Assembly (NCBI GenBank): GCA_963754135.1
Contig: CAVWEY010000003.1
Span: forward strand, 1,116,001-1,180,000
Reading direction: 5' to 3'
From: JAJFUI01 sp963754135
Lineage (GTDB): Bacteria; Planctomycetota; Planctomycetia; Pirellulales; Thermoguttaceae
Length of the DNA stretch: 64,000 nt
Shown here: positions 54,196 to 62,956 of the stretch, piece after piece
Position numbering within the stretch: position 1 is the first letter of the stretch
How the letters are laid out: each line of letters opens with the position of its first letter
The notes under the pieces: generated by a model
Told to the model about the DNA's origin: nothing
The model's input: the letters and a program-made list of their open reading frames with translations, nothing else
The model's database searches: none
Translations under genes and position numbers: made by a program

Positions 54196-54860
54196 CTACG
54201 AGGTTTCGCCCCCCGTTGCAAGCCCGGCCCCTCTGTAGCACAGGCATCTTGCCTGTGCTTCCAAAGGCATCGGCACAGGCTGGAAGCCCGTGCTGCGTGC
54301 CTTCGTGGACGACACCCGCTTCGGCCGGATGGGCTCGTCGGTCGCAGGTCTGCCTCCCCCATGACCGCCGCCGCCGCGATCCGTCGCCGGGGCCGTAATC
54401 CGATCGATCCAAGGCAGGAACGACATCTTCGGAAAGCCGATCCGATCGAATTGGGAACCATAACAATGGCCAGGCCGTAGTAAGCCACCAAGATGCCGGC
54501 CACCCCCCCGAGGATCACCTCGATCACCGTTTGCAGCGCCGACTTGCGCCGCCGGCTTCGGAACCGCGCGGCGGCCGGCAGCGCGGGGAGCCGCTGGGCC
54601 ATCGCCGCCGCTTCGTTGACTCCGTCCGGCCCACCTTCCTCGACAATCGTCTCGCCGAGGGCCGTCTCGGCGGCGGCCGACGGCTCCTGCGCCGCGCCGC
54701 CGGCCACAACAATCAACTCGGGCGGGGCCAGCGCCAGGGCCTCGCTCAACTCATATTCCGCCTCGCACAACGGGCAACGCACCACCGCGCTCCGCTCCGC
54801 CCCGGCGGGGAGCGACACCTGCTTCTGGCACTTCGGACAAGTGGAAAGCATGGGCATCAT
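54196..54860 (-). pseudogene. Zinc-ribbon membrane protein, single frameshift
   Basis: An N-terminal zinc ribbon STCPKCQKQVSLPAGAE ... VRCPLCEAEYEL, an acidic Ala-rich linker (VEEGGPDGVNEAAAMA), a basic stretch, then one transmembrane helix (GGVAGILVAYYGLAIVM). The rest is in another frame (GFPKMSFLPWIDRITAP); a single missing T near 54440 is the likely cause. The end of the corrected protein runs into the caggcatcttgcctgtgc repeat (LCYRGAGLATGGET). The gene start ATG overlaps the M32 peptidase stop (ATGA). Function unknown. Confidence 0.65.
54230..54300. repeat. Palindromic repeat (caggcatcttgcctgtgc type)
   Basis: gtagcacaggcatcttgcct and gcacaggctggaagcccgtg form related hairpins near the end of the zinc-ribbon gene and before feoA. 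Confidence 0.6.
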
Positions 54861-56455
54861 AGCTCGTACAGCGATCCCATCTTCGCCTGCAAGTGCTCTA
54901 CCAGCGGGCGGGCGCTCAAGGGGCGGCCGGTGACCCGCTCCACCAACTCCGCCGCCGTGTATCGCTGCCCGTGACGGTGGATCCGCTCCCGCAACCAGTC
55001 GCACATCGGCCGGAAATCGCCGGCGGCGAACGCCACCGCCAGATTGCCCATCTCCGACTCCGCCTGGGCGAAGAACTGGGCCGCGTAGAGGTTGCCCAAC
55101 GAATAGGTGGGGAAGTAGCCGACCAGGCCGCGCATCCAGTGGACGTCTTGCAGCACGCCGCTGCGGTCGTCCGGCGGCGCGATGCCGAGATACTGCCGGT
55201 ACTTTTCGTTCCACGCCCCCGGCAGGTCGGCCGCCTGGAGCTGATCGTCCAACAAGGCCCGCTCCAACTCGAAGCGGACCAGGATGTGCAGGTTGTAGGT
55301 GACCTCGTCGGCCTCGATGCGGATCAGCGAGGGGCGGACGTCGTTGACGGCGAAATGGAAGTCGTCCAGGGGGACCTCGGCCAGCGCGGTGGGGAAGCGC
55401 TCTCGGGCCAGGGGGTAGAAGTGGTTCCAGAACGCCCGGCTCCGCCCCACCAGGTTCTCCCACAACCGCGACTGCGACTCGTGGACGCCCAGCGAGATGG
55501 CCTCGCCCAGGGGCAGGCCGTAATGCTCGACCGGCAGCCCCTGCTCGTAGAGGCCGTGCCCCGCCTCGTGCAAAACGCCGAAAAAGGCCGGGTTGAAGAA
55601 CTGCTCGTTGTAGCGGGTGGTGATGCGGCAGTCGTGCGGACCCAACGTCGTGCAGAACGGGTGGGCCGTCACGTCCAGCCGCCCACGGCTGAAATCGAAA
55701 CCGATCGCCGCGGCCGCTTCGCGGGCGAACCGGTCTTGCGCCTCGACCGGAAAGCGGCGCGTCAAGAGCGACGTGTCCGGCCGCCGCCGGCTCTCGCCGA
55801 TCTTCGCCACCAGCGGGACCAGTTCCTCCCGCAGATTGTCCAGCACCGGCCCGATGTTGGCGGTCAACTCCTCGGGCTCGAACTCATCCAGCAGGGCGTC
55901 GTAGGGACACTGCGGATAGCCCAGACACTCGGCCTGCTGCCGCTTCAAGCCGATCATCCGCTCCAACAGCGGTCGGAACGCCGGAAAGTCGTCCTTTTCG
56001 CGGGCCTCCTGCCACGCCTGCTGGCCGAGGACCGCCGTGCGGGCCAACTCCTCGACCAGCGTCTGCGGCAGCTTCACCTTCTTGTCGCGCTGCCGCCGGA
56101 GCCGGCGGACCACCACGACCGCGTCGGAGTCGGCGGTGGACGCTTGTGGTGCAGGCGTCTCGCCTGCCTGTGCAGCCGGGACGGCAGCGTCTCCACGCGC
56201 AGGCGAGACGCCTGCACCACAACCACCACAAGCTGCCGACAATTCCTCAAGTTGCTCGCCGAACTTCGGATCGACCCATCGCTGGTGGATCAGTCCGGCC
56301 AGCAGCGTGGATTGTTCGGCCCGGTGCGGGCCGCCGGCGAGTGGCAGTTGCGTCCGCTCGTCCCAAGCGAGCACCTCGTTGGCCGAACTCAATACGGCCG
56401 TGCGGCGGGCATATTGGCAGACCTCGTCGTAGAGCCTTGCGAGATCGTTACTCAT
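54857..56455 (-). CDS. Carboxypeptidase Taq (M32 metallopeptidase)
   Basis: A 532-residue zinc carboxypeptidase. The catalytic motif is HEAGH (VLHEAGHGLYEQG, near residue 293), with SLGVHESQSRLWEN supplying the downstream Glu and conserved DVRPSLIRIEADEVTYNLHI. The start is ATG 56455 (MSNDLARLYDEVCQYAR). Near residues 78-110 an insertion reading CGAGVSPARGDAAVPAAQAG and ETPAPQAS comes from the palindromic repeat at 56144-56222; the rest of the enzyme aligns with the family around it. Its stop overlaps the start of the next gene. Confidence 0.92.
   Translation of the reverse strand: MSNDLARLYDEVCQYARRTAVLSSANEVLAWDERTQLPLAGGPHRAEQSTLLAGLIHQRWVDPKFGEQLEELSAACGGCGAGVSPARGDAAVPAAQAGETPAPQASTADSDAVVVVRRLRRQRDKKVKLPQTLVEELARTAVLGQQAWQEAREKDDFPAFRPLLERMIGLKRQQAECLGYPQCPYDALLDEFEPEELTANIGPVLDNLREELVPLVAKIGESRRRPDTSLLTRRFPVEAQDRFAREAAAAIGFDFSRGRLDVTAHPFCTTLGPHDCRITTRYNEQFFNPAFFGVLHEAGHGLYEQGLPVEHYGLPLGEAISLGVHESQSRLWENLVGRSRAFWNHFYPLARERFPTALAEVPLDDFHFAVNDVRPSLIRIEADEVTYNLHILVRFELERALLDDQLQAADLPGAWNEKYRQYLGIAPPDDRSGVLQDVHWMRGLVGYFPTYSLGNLYAAQFFAQAESEMGNLAVAFAAGDFRPMCDWLRERIHRHGQRYTAAELVERVTGRPLSARPLVEHLQAKMGSLYEL
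56144..56222. repeat. Palindromic insert within the M32 carboxypeptidase gene
   Basis: Arms cttgtggtgcaggcgtctcg and gcaggcgagacgcctgcacc flank a centre containing gtgcagccgggac. Related copies are at 45549-45631 (dnaX) and 43976-44022. Confidence 0.9.
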
Positions 56456-56497
56456 GGCCGTGATTGTCGCGGGAGAAGGCGGAATCCGCAAGGGGGG

Positions 56498-56740
56498 CTA
56501 TTGCCCGCTCAAGTCCCGCTCGACCTGCCGGCTCTCTTCGCTCAGGCCCAAGTAATCCATGTCCTTCTCTTTCTTGTCGGACCGGGCCTGGCGGGCCGTC
56601 TGCGAGAGGCCGTTGTCGCGCAACTCCTCGTCGTGCGTCTCCCAGGTCTTGCAGCCCAAAAGCCCAAGGGCCAGGACCACCGCCAGCCACCACCGGCCGG
56701 CTCGAAACACCCCACGGCAGCAGCGAAATAGAGGAGCCAT
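56498..56740 (-). CDS. Small lipoprotein
   Basis: An 80-residue protein with signal WWLAVVLALGLLGC (lipobox LLGC, cleavage before Cys), then a short charged tail rich in E/K/D (HDEELRDNGLSQTARQARSD). It resembles the many small planctomycete lipoproteins; no function is known. ATG 56740 is used. Confidence 0.65.
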   Translation of the reverse strand: MAPLFRCCRGVFRAGRWWLAVVLALGLLGCKTWETHDEELRDNGLSQTARQARSDKKEKDMDYLGLSEESRQVERDLSGQ

Positions 56741-56849
56741 GTCAAAACTCGCCTTCGAGAAGACCGAAGAAGGGGCGGCAGTCTCCCAAATTCCGCCGGC
56801 CAAGTCCAGAGCACTTTTGCCAACCGCAACGCATTGCACCATAAGGCGT

Positions 56850-57561
56850 TCAGTCGAAATAGCCGAAGTAGCCTCTCGGCCAGGGTATCACCTTGACGGC
56901 GTTCTCGATCCACGGGCCGGCGACCAGGTAGATCAGCGCCGGAATCAGCACCGCCAGCAGGACCCCCGCCAGGAAGACGCACAACACGCTCCATTTTCCT
57001 TCGGAGGCGTTGGCCTGCCGAACGGCTGCCCGCGTATTGCGCCAGAATGTGAAACACGTCAGAAACGGCGTGAAGCCCAACATCCCGATGACGACCAGCA
57101 GGCCAATGACACTGAAAACGAACAACCCCAGCCCCACGACGCCCGCGATCAGCGCCCCGACGAAAAGGGCGCCCCCAAACACGCCGCTCCAACGCCCGAA
57201 ACATGGGCCGGCAAATATCCAGACCGATAGCGCGAGCATCTCGGATGACGATCGGGATGTAGAGGAACGTCCAGCGCTCGCGGAGGAGGCCGGGATCATA
57301 GACGATGCACAGGACCGGCAGCACAACGCCGCACATCAGGTCTTCCAGCGCCCGTTTCCGCCGCTGGTTCTCCGGCCGGACGTGCCAGACCAACAAGAGG
57401 AGCGTGGCGACGAAGATCGCCACGACGGCGTAAATGCCCGCCATCGCCAGCAGCCCCAGACACAGTGCGCAGACCGCCTGGGCGATCAGCATGTCGCGGA
57501 TTCCAAACTGCAAGGGGGCTTCCGCGGGCCGTTTGACGCCGGGTGACAGAGGCTCGCTCAT
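56850..57561 (-). pseudogene. Multi-pass membrane protein, single frameshift
   Basis: Membrane helices ALCLGLLAMAGIYAVVAIFV, CGVVLPVLCIVYD, FVGALIAGVVGLGLFVFSVI, LCVFLAGVLLAVLIPALIYL. The frame breaks at about 57243 and is repaired by restoring CGCG in catccgcgag (VIREMLALSVWIFAGP). A hydrophilic Pro-rich N-terminus precedes. Function unknown. Confidence 0.7.
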
Positions 57562-57689
57562 GCCGGGCATTATCGGCCCGCGCTCTGCCGGCGGCAAGAG
57601 TGGTGAAGGATGAGGGATAAGCGATGAGGGAAGGGATTGACCAGAGAAGCCCACGGGTTGCAACCCGTGGGCTTGGCCGCCGCCGCAGC

Positions 57690-57720
57690 TTACCTCTCGA
57701 CTCTAATCTCTCAACTCTCG
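57690..57720. repeat. Heptamer-like repeat (CTCTYRA type)
   Basis: cgactct, aatctct, caactct units of period 7 at the end of the gene at 57711. A related unit (caactcc, caactct) is at 34156-34182. Confidence 0.5.
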
Positions 57721-58016
57721 TCTTTCCCCCGCATCAGCCGCTCGAAGTGCCGCCCCACCTGATAGAGAATCAAGTCGGAACACTGGGGATCGTCGACAAA
57801 CAGGTGCAGGTGCTGCTGGCGGCTGCGGATCTGGAACCGATGCCCGCGGTAGAAGAAATCGAGCCAGGCCTCGGCCAGCCCGCTTTCCACGAAATTGGCG
57901 ATTTCCGCCCCCGGCAGGAGCAGGGCGTGGTCGCGGACACCCTCCCAGTCCGCCATGTGGGGCAGCCGGCTGAAATACCGCAACCCGTCCGAAGTGCGCT
58001 GGTCGATCAGCTTCAT
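57711..58016 (-). CDS. Conserved small hypothetical protein
   Basis: A 101-residue soluble protein (ATG 58016): KLIDQRTSDGLRYFSRLPHM, the basic/aromatic FFYRGHRFQIRSRQQHLHLFV and CSDLILYQVGRHFERLM. The pattern resembles planctomycete-only families; no function is known. Its C-terminus (GKDES) is read from the heptamer-like repeat (57690-57720). Confidence 0.6.
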   Translation of the reverse strand: MKLIDQRTSDGLRYFSRLPHMADWEGVRDHALLLPGAEIANFVESGLAEAWLDFFYRGHRFQIRSRQQHLHLFVDDPQCSDLILYQVGRHFERLMRGKDES

Positions 58017-58232
58017 GGCATCCGCGCCATGGTTCACCTCGCTTGCACGAATAGATTGGACCAGCGTTCCAGCCTGCCTTGGGCAGACAACGACGCTTGC
58101 CTATCTATTCAATTGCGATTTGAGGTGAATTCCAGCATGGCGGATGCCGGTGACGATACATTGTCACACCACCGGGCAGTTATAGCGAGCCGTCCCAAGC
58201 TGCGGGAACAAAAAAACCCCGTCGCTCGGCGC

Positions 58233-58288
58233 TAGCCGCCGACCGAAAAAGCTGACCGCTGAAACCTGACGGCTGACCGCCGACGGCT
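58233..58288. repeat. Heptamer-like repeat (GCTGACC type)
   Basis: gctgacc, gctgaaa, cctgacg, gctgacc, gccgacg units at period 7, just after the RRM gene. Confidence 0.7.
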
Positions 58289-58295
58289 GGTCTTG

Positions 58296-58658
58296 TTACC
58301 AGTCGTCGCGTCCGCCGCCGTGTCCGCCGCCGCCGCCGCCGCGTCCACCGCGACCGCCGCGGCCGCCGCCGTATCCGCCGCGGCCGCCACCGCCGCCGCC
58401 GCTGCGGGCCGGCTTGTCCTCGGCCTCATTGACCTTGATGGTCCGGCCGTCCAATTCGGTCCCGTCCATCTCTGAAATGGCCTTGGTGGCCCCTTCGTCG
58501 TTGGCGAAGGTGACGAACCCGAAGCCGCGGGAGCGGCCGGTTTCGCGGTCCGTAATGACCTTGGCCTCGACGATCTCGCCAAACTGAGAAAAGGCGCCGT
58601 GCAGACCGTCGTCCGTCGTGCCCCAGCTCAACCCGCCGACAAACAGTTTCTTCGACAT
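58296..58658 (-). CDS. RNA-binding protein with RRM domain and Gly-rich tail
   Basis: A 120-residue protein: one RRM with RNP2 KLFVGGLSW and RNP1 RGFGFVTF (about residues 3-80), then a Gly/Arg tail (SGGGGGGRGGYGGGRGG). It resembles cold-induced RNA chaperones of cyanobacteria and planctomycetes. Gly-rich tails bind RNA nonspecifically. It is monocistronic. Confidence 0.95.
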   Translation of the reverse strand: MSKKLFVGGLSWGTTDDGLHGAFSQFGEIVEAKVITDRETGRSRGFGFVTFANDEGATKAISEMDGTELDGRTIKVNEAEDKPARSGGGGGGRGGYGGGRGGRGGRGGGGGGHGGGRDDW

Positions 58659-58904
58659 CCCTCAAAAACTCCTTCTACGGCACGGCCGCGCTTGGGCGGC
58701 AGCGCATCTTACGGAAACGAACGGGTTTCGTGGGTCTTTCCTTCTTGCGAAGAGCCCTCGCTCCCCGAGGGCAGCCCCGACGGCCGCCACTGGTTCCTAC
58801 GTAGCATAGCAGCTTCCCCGTTAGATGCAACAGGAGATGCGGGGAAAACCGGCGAAATGGGACCCGCAGAGGCGAGAAAACCACCGTACAGAGGGGAAGG
58901 GAAG

Positions 58905-58990
58905 CTCTAAGCACGAAGCTCGAAGCCCGAAATCCGAAGCTCGAATTCGAATTTTGGACTTCGGATTTCGGACTTCTTCCATCATTCTCC
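58905..58990. repeat. Inverted heptamer arrays (CGAAGCC type), second copy
   Basis: acgaagc, tcgaagc, ccgaaat, ccgaagc, tcgaatt and the inverted ttcggat, ttcggac units at period 7, similar to 34750-34818. Confidence 0.8.
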
Positions 58991-58991
58991 T

Positions 58992-59405
58992 TCACTTCAC
59001 CGCCGCTGCCCCCGCCTCGGCCACGGCATGGTCGTTCTCGACCGTGCTGCCGGAGACGCCGATAGCCCCGATGACCGTGCCGGCCGGGTTGCGCAACGGG
59101 ATTCCGCCGGGGAAGGAGATCAGTCCGCCGTTGGAGTGCTCGATACCGAATAGCGGCCCGCCGGGCTGCGAAAGCTGGCCGATCTGCCCGGTGTTCATGT
59201 CGAACAGTCGTGCGGTGCGGGCCTTGCGGATGGCGATGTCGATCGACCCCAGCCACGCCCCGTCCATCCGCGCGAATGCCTTGAGGTTCGCCCCGGCATC
59301 GACCACGGCGACGTCCATCTTGGTGCCAATCTCAGCCGCCTTCTTGACCGCCGCCGCCACCGCGGCATTTGCCTGTTGAAGGGTAATGTCGTCCATTGGG
59401 TTCAC
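58992..59405 (-). CDS. GlcG/HbpS-type heme-binding-like protein
   Basis: A 137-residue PF03928 protein: ITLQQANAAVAAAVKKAAEI, MDVAVVDAGANLKAFARMDG, SIDIAIRKARTARLFDM, GIEHSNGGLISFPGGIPLRN and GAIGVSGSTVENDHAVAEAG. Members include HbpS heme sensors and GlcG; the haem-binding role is not proven here. The body is followed by a heptamer array. Confidence 0.9.
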   Translation of the reverse strand: MNPMDDITLQQANAAVAAAVKKAAEIGTKMDVAVVDAGANLKAFARMDGAWLGSIDIAIRKARTARLFDMNTGQIGQLSQPGGPLFGIEHSNGGLISFPGGIPLRNPAGTVIGAIGVSGSTVENDHAVAEAGAAAVK

Positions 59406-59524
59406 TCCTTTGTGCTTGGAATCATCAGGTTTGCTGGCGTCATTCTTACCGCCCCGCCAGCAGTGTCAAGTGGCAGAGCAACCCGGCGATGGCACGCGGT
59501 TCCCCGCTGGGTTATATTGGAGGC

Positions 59525-60196
59525 ATGACGGAACCGTCAACACGCACGCCCGAAGGAGAGCCGAACGTGTGCCCGATCTGCGGGCATCAGGTGTGCCTGG
59601 AGCCGTCTCGGCCGCCGGGCGACGCCCCTTGTCCACACTGCGGGACCTTGCTTTGGTTTGACGCAGAGCCAGCCGCGCCGAAAAGAACTGCGCCGCTCCG
59701 GCCGGCGAGAGCCGAGGCCGCCCACCCCGTTAGCCCGACGCCGGGCCGCCCGCTGATGACGGCCTGGCAGTACGGCACGCTGCTGGTCAAGTCGGGTCAG
59801 GTGGCCACGGGCCTGGGTATCCTTGGGAACGTGGTCGCCCATAAGCCGGAGGACGTCACCCAGCGGCGGGCGCTGCGGGAGATCGAGTGGAAAATCTACG
59901 CGGGACGCAAGGCTTTTCAGGCCTCGCTCGCCGTGGATGTTGCGGAGTTCTGGCTGGAAATCCGCGCCGCCAAGCACAAACGGGCCGGCAACTTCATCGA
60001 GTGGGACGAAATCGACCGCGCGGCCGAGAAAGGGCTGGCCGTCACCCCCTGGGACGCCGATCTCCACGTCGAACTGGGCCACGCCTGCCGGGCCCGCGGC
60101 TATCGCGAGGCGGCTCGGTTCGCCTATCAATGTGCCGCGGAGATCGCTCCACAGCGGGCTGATGTCCGAGAGTGCCTTGCGGCGCTGCCGGAATAG
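59525..60196 (+). CDS. Zinc-ribbon and TPR-like protein, unknown function
   Basis: A 223-residue protein (ATG 59525, SD TTGGAGG). CPICGHQVCLEPSRPPG then CPHCGTLLWFD gives a Cys4 zinc ribbon; residues about 75-223 are helical with TPR-like repeats (GTLLVKSGQVATGLGILGNV, AEKGLAVTPWDADLHVELG, GYREAARFAYQCAAEIAPQ). It is a planctomycete-type soluble protein; the role is unknown. Confidence 0.7.
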   Translation: MTEPSTRTPEGEPNVCPICGHQVCLEPSRPPGDAPCPHCGTLLWFDAEPAAPKRTAPLRPARAEAAHPVSPTPGRPLMTAWQYGTLLVKSGQVATGLGILGNVVAHKPEDVTQRRALREIEWKIYAGRKAFQASLAVDVAEFWLEIRAAKHKRAGNFIEWDEIDRAAEKGLAVTPWDADLHVELGHACRARGYREAARFAYQCAAEIAPQRADVRECLAALPE

Positions 60197-60246
60197 CGAG
60201 AGAATTGAGCATTGGCCCCGGCCACTGTTGTAAAGGATCCGTCGCC

Positions 60247-60834
60247 ATGTGGGAATGTCCGAAGTGCGGCGAGGGCGTGGACGAGCCGTTCGACGTCTGT
60301 TGGGCGTGCGGCACTTCCCGCGACGGCGTCGAAGACCCGACCTTCCGGCTGGAAACGGACTCGCCGAAGCCTTGGGACGCTGAGGCGTACGGCCGGGGCG
60401 TGCGCGGGCTGGCGGCCGGCGCGATCATTGCCGCCGTGGCGGCATTCTTGTCTCCCGGCCTGATACTTCTGGTGGACCTTTGTTTCGGGTCGTCAACGGT
60501 CGGCTCGCCCGCGGTGCTCTGGTTGCTGCGGTTCGGCTCGTTTTCGGCGCCGTTTGCCGCGCTCGGGGGTGCGGTTGCTGGCGCGGTTGGTGCGCGAACA
60601 AAGAACGAGGGGAGGGCCGTGGCAACGGGCGCGCTAGGATGTTTATTCTGCCACGCGCTATTCCTGGTTACAGCGACGAATGCATTCACCAACTGGCCGC
60701 GCGAGACAACTGCCGGCAGCCTGGCGATGGCCGCGCTGGCGGGGTGTCTGGCGGGCCACGCCGGCGTCGTTGCCGGTCGAAGGCACGCGAGAAGACGGGG
60801 CCGAAATGATACGCCTTCCGCTTCTCGTTCATAA
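60247..60834 (+). CDS. Zinc-ribbon membrane protein
   Basis: A 195-residue protein with zinc ribbon CPKCGEGVDEPFDVCWACG at the N-terminus and four transmembrane segments (AAGAIIAAVAAFLSPGLILL, APFAALGGAVAGAVG, GALGCLFCHALFLVTAT, LAMAALAGCLAGHAGVVAG). It lies 50 bp after the previous gene. No family name is certain. Confidence 0.7.
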   Translation: MWECPKCGEGVDEPFDVCWACGTSRDGVEDPTFRLETDSPKPWDAEAYGRGVRGLAAGAIIAAVAAFLSPGLILLVDLCFGSSTVGSPAVLWLLRFGSFSAPFAALGGAVAGAVGARTKNEGRAVATGALGCLFCHALFLVTATNAFTNWPRETTAGSLAMAALAGCLAGHAGVVAGRRHARRRGRNDTPSASRS

Positions 60835-60863
60835 GAGCAGGTGTGCTCGCCGCTGACTGCACA

Positions 60864-61712
60864 CTATTTTCCGCCCGGCCAGCGATCATCCTCTAAAATG
60901 ACCGAGCGTTGCTCGTGGCGGACGCGATAGCGGGCCGGATCGTCGCCGAGGCCACGATACTTGATCTCCGGCGACTTGCCCGTCCAGTCGATGCCGTACT
61001 GGCCGACCACCAGTTCCGTGTCGGGGCCGGAACGGTTGAGGGTCACGCAGGGGACGACCAGGAAGATGGTGGGCCCGTGGGGGCGATGCTCCTCGACGTC
61101 GGCCGCCGCGCGGCGGGCCTGGAGCCGCGCGTTCGTGACGGCCGCCAGCAGCGCCCGCTGCTCCACCGGCACGCGAGCCGTGTCGAGAATCGCACTGACG
61201 CGATCCCGGCCGTCGATGTCGAACAGCTTGGCCAGTTGCTGCACGGCGGGCAACTCCGAACCCTCCAGCAGCGCGCCGAGCGCCCCGCAGCAGGCCGACT
61301 GGCAGCCGTAGCGGTCGAGCCAACCGTACTCGGGGCCTTGCGGGGTGTCGCGGACCGCGGCGTGCGAGTTGAGCTTCAACAGCAGCACTTTCAAGTCGCC
61401 CGACGGGGACGGAGAACCGGATCGTGGGACGAAGTGTTCTTCGGCGGCGCGGACCGCGCCCCATTCGTAGCGGGCGCCGAGATTGACCGTGCGGAAGGCG
61501 GCCCGGCCGGCCGGTTTCAGCTCCGGCAGCATCCGCCCGGCAAACCAGCGGTGGAACGCCTCGGCGCACTCCCGCTCCGTCTCATCGGAGCAGGTCACGT
61601 GATGGGCGCCGACCACCGCCGGACTGAGTTCCTCGATGAACTCCCGGAGGGCCGCGCTGGTGCTCTCCAGCTTGCACTCCGTGCCGATCAGGGCGTGCAA
61701 CTTTGTAGTCAC
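60864..61712 (-). CDS. Hypothetical soluble protein
   Basis: A 282-residue protein starting at GTG 61712 (overlapping the TPR-gene stop). No signal or membrane segments. ALREFIEELSPAVVGAHHVT, GWLDRYGCQSACCGALGALL, and RVPVEQRALLAAVTNARLQA are the most regular segments; GPTIFLVVPCVTLNRSGPDT is a beta strand-rich end. Conserved-looking Cys in CQSACCG is notable. Function unknown. Confidence 0.6.
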   Translation of the reverse strand: MTTKLHALIGTECKLESTSAALREFIEELSPAVVGAHHVTCSDETERECAEAFHRWFAGRMLPELKPAGRAAFRTVNLGARYEWGAVRAAEEHFVPRSGSPSPSGDLKVLLLKLNSHAAVRDTPQGPEYGWLDRYGCQSACCGALGALLEGSELPAVQQLAKLFDIDGRDRVSAILDTARVPVEQRALLAAVTNARLQARRAAADVEEHRPHGPTIFLVVPCVTLNRSGPDTELVVGQYGIDWTGKSPEIKYRGLGDDPARYRVRHEQRSVILEDDRWPGGK

Positions 61713-62601
61713 TAGCCGAACGGATCGTTGGGATCAGCCTTCTTGTCGTCCGGCTTCTTCGCGGCCGGCTTCTTGTCGTCGGGCTTCTCGGCCGGTTTTT
61801 TCTCCGGTTCCTTGGAGGGCTGATCGGCGAAGGGGTCGTCGGCGGCAGGCTTCTTCTCGGCGGGCTTGGTGTCGGCGGGCTTCTTGTCGGCGGATTTCTT
61901 TTGGTCGCCGGTGATGCCCCTTTCGATCGCCTTGCCGATCGAGCCGATCAGGTCTTTCTTATCCTTCTTCTCGGCGGGTTTTTCGGCCTTGGGCTTCTCG
62001 CTGGGGGTGGCAAAGGGGTCGGTGTCGTCGCCGGCTTCCGCTTTGGGCTTGGCCTTTTCGGCGGGCGACTCGAACGGATTGGCGTCTTCGCCGGGCTCGG
62101 GCGGCGGCTCGATGCCCTTGCCCTCCTCCGGCCCGCCCTGCGACTGCTCGCGCACCACCCTTGACTCCTCGCGTTGGAGGGCCTCGTAGCGGGCCTTGCG
62201 GAGCCGCTCGGCCTGCTCATAGGCGGCCATGCGGGCGGCGACGCGGTAGTTCTCCAGTTCCAGCCGCGCCGAGCCCTGCACCCGCTCCAGCGACTTCCCC
62301 ACGTCATAGAACTTATTGACGTCCTTGCTCTCCAGTTCGGCGCCCTTGCGGAAATCCACGGCCGCCTCGGTGGGGCGGCCGAGGTTCAGATAGGCCAGGC
62401 CGCGGAAATAGAAGGCCCGCGGGTCCTTCGACCCGCCCTCGATGGCGGCCGTCAGTTGTTCGTAGGCCTTGGCGTACTCGCCCGCAAAATAAGCGTGTAC
62501 GCCGCTCCCATATTCCTGGCCCAGAACGGCCTCTTGGGCGGCAGCGCGGCGGCGTGAAACAGCACCAGTCCTCCGACCAGCACGACGATAGTGCGAAACA
62601 T
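61712..62601 (-). pseudogene. TPR protein with charged Pro/Lys/Asp tail, single frameshift
   Basis: Starts at ATG 62601 (FRTIVVLVGGLVLFHAAALP, signal-like). After a frameshift near 62532 (one G missing in ccgcc) it reads AQEAVLGQEYGSGVHAYFAG and TPR units (EQLTAAIEGGSKDPRAFYFR, GLAYLNLGRPTEAAVDFRKG). The last 120 residues are an E/K/P/D-rich tail with tandem KPAEK- and KPDDKK-like motifs, ending DPNDPFG. Function is unknown; it may be a periplasmic scaffold. Confidence 0.7.
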
Positions 62602-62956
62602 GGCAATGCACTCCTGCCTGACGGTACGATGGCTCGGCCGGCAACCGCAGTTGCCTCCCACAACTTCGAGACGTAATAACCTCGATGATAGTCCCCGCGG
62701 GGGTAAATATCAAGCAAAGGCCCCGGATTTGTCGGGCCACCTCCTTGTGAAGCGTGGTCCCAGTCGGGGGGGTAGGGTGGGACAAACGGATGCGTGCCCG
62801 CCAAAAGACGTATCGCCCCCGTTGGTGGGACAGCGCCCGGCTTGTCCCACCCTACATGGATTGGGATCGCGGAAACTTGACGCCTACGAAGTGCGGCAAC
62901 TATACTTAGACTAGTAAGTGGTAGAGTTTGCGCAAGGCACATAAGAGAGAGTCTCG
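62602..62956. other. Intergenic region with palindromic repeat
   Basis: No gene is seen. It includes the inverted repeat at 62774-62853 and probable promoters for the divergent flanking genes. Confidence 0.5.
62774..62853. repeat. Inverted repeat (tagggtgggacaa arms)
   Basis: gtagggtgggacaaacgg at 62772 and ttgtcccaccctaca ending at 62854 are inverted; the middle contains tgggacagcgcccggcttgt. Confidence 0.7.

Noticed and set aside
54123..55463. Long minus-strand frame covering feoA, the zinc-ribbon gene and part of the M32 gene
   Set aside because: Its first two thirds are out of frame with the M32 peptidase; only the zinc-ribbon part is real.
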